64,000 nucleotides of DNA from Novisyntrophococcus fermenticellae (GTDB lineage: Bacteria; Bacillota; Clostridia; Lachnospirales; Lachnospiraceae). The DNA lies in the NCBI RefSeq assembly GCF_018866245.1, contig NZ_CP076458.1, positions 1,736,001 through 1,800,000 on the forward strand, written 5' to 3'. The notes beneath the pieces were generated by a model that was given only the letters and a program-made list of their open reading frames with translations, did not search any database and was not told the DNA's origin. Shown piece by piece: positions 63,635-64,000 of the stretch (positions are counted from its first letter, which is position 1; each line of letters begins with the position of its first letter). A program made the position numbers and the translations under genes.

Positions 63635-64000
63635 TTAACAGTCAGTGGAATGTTTTTTTCTCTGAAATAGTTTGATCACAATAAATCCGATACAAAATCC
63701 TGCACTTAAAACGGAGGTCAACACAGCAGCCATATGATTCGTTGTATCACTGGTTTTAACCGGCTCACGCTTTGTCGCGGAAGGTGTCTCCTTTGGAGTT
63801 TCGGTTGGTACGGAAGTAATCTCCGGTACCTCTTCCTGCTCATTCTTAATCTCCAGATGCACCTCTATCACTTCTTCAGTCTGCTCTCCTGTCAGATTTA
63901 CCTGATGATGTGTTTCGTCTTTTTTATAACCTTTTGGTGCTTCGATTTCACAAACATAGTACTGTCCCGGAAGCATATCCGCATCAAACTGAAGTTTACC
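63635..64000 (-). CDS. SpaA/Cna-B-type surface protein, C-terminal part (start off the right edge)
   Basis: The frame is open to the right edge and ends at 63635, giving 121 residues. It contains the end of a SpaA-type (prealbumin-like) domain, MLPGQYYVCEIEAPKGYKKD, where the EAPKGY motif is the family hallmark. A Thr/Pro/Glu-rich linker, a short motif PVKTSD, a membrane helix and a basic tail (RKKH) follow. This is a cell-wall sorting-signal layout, with VKTSD in place of LPxTG. The rest of the protein is outside the window. Confidence 0.85.
   Translation of the reverse strand, partial: GKLQFDADMLPGQYYVCEIEAPKGYKKDETHHQVNLTGEQTEEVIEVHLEIKNEQEEVPEITSVPTETPKETPSATKREPVKTSDTTNHMAAVLTSVLSAGFCIGFIVIKLFQRKKHSTDC

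Overview
The window looks like a chromosomal segment of a low-to-mid GC, anaerobic, spore-forming Gram-positive, most likely a member of the Lachnospiraceae or a close clostridial relative. The evidence is three T-box leaders (Phe, Leu, Tyr), strong AGGAGG ribosome binding sites, sigma-A type promoters, a trimeric NADH-linked [FeFe] hydrogenase (hydABC), the spore-coat cotJABC operon, scpAB, lrgAB and the paired uncharacterised families that resemble DUF6323/DUF6179. Almost everything is on the minus strand. I see no insertion sequence, phage, CRISPR array or rRNA, so this is core rather than accessory DNA.

Layout from left to right: pheT (cut by the left edge) and pheS behind a Phe T-box (1-3112); a cobalamin nucleotide-loop operon cobT-cobU-cobS-cobU-like-cobC plus an amidohydrolase (3124-7392); thrC (7525-9015); a DUF3298-like gene and an unknown gene with an internal duplication (9176-10428); branched-chain amino acid genes leuA behind a Leu T-box, tRNA-Pro, leuDC, a divergent LysR regulator, ilvC and ilvN (10563-17389); hydABC (17633-21693); acpP, an ftsW/spoVE-type gene and a membrane glycerophosphodiesterase (21884-25238); a cyclopropane fatty acid synthase (25494-26651); cotJABC plus a Cu/Zn-SOD-like gene (26802-28531); an L,D-transpeptidase; an lrgAB, kinase-like, greA, ZIP and ABC exporter string (30170-34949); a YhgE/Pip protein with a divergent TetR regulator; a DUF362 protein with a heterodimeric ABC exporter; the DUF6323/DUF6179-like pair; a PLC-like gene, scpB, scpA and a phosphoesterase; a five-gene dlt-like operon (48165-53628); a D,D-carboxypeptidase, cardiolipin synthase, rpsU, alaS and tyrS behind a Tyr T-box; rnhA, a membrane MutS-like protein and the 3' end of a SpaA/Cna-B surface protein gene that runs off the right edge.

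The most interesting parts are these. (1) The dlt-like operon carries an extra LysA-fold PLP decarboxylase gene between the DltA-like ligase and the DltC-like carrier. This suggests a cell-surface acylation system that uses something other than plain D-alanine. (2) Apparent one-base deletions in homopolymers split both cobT and ilvN. (3) A family of about 45-55 nt palindromic repeats is present in four intergenic sites. (4) leuA and tRNA-Pro diverge from promoters whose -35 boxes use the same base pairs. (5) Two CobU-type proteins in one operon have complementary conserved halves. (6) A Cu/Zn SOD-like gene closes the cotJ operon.
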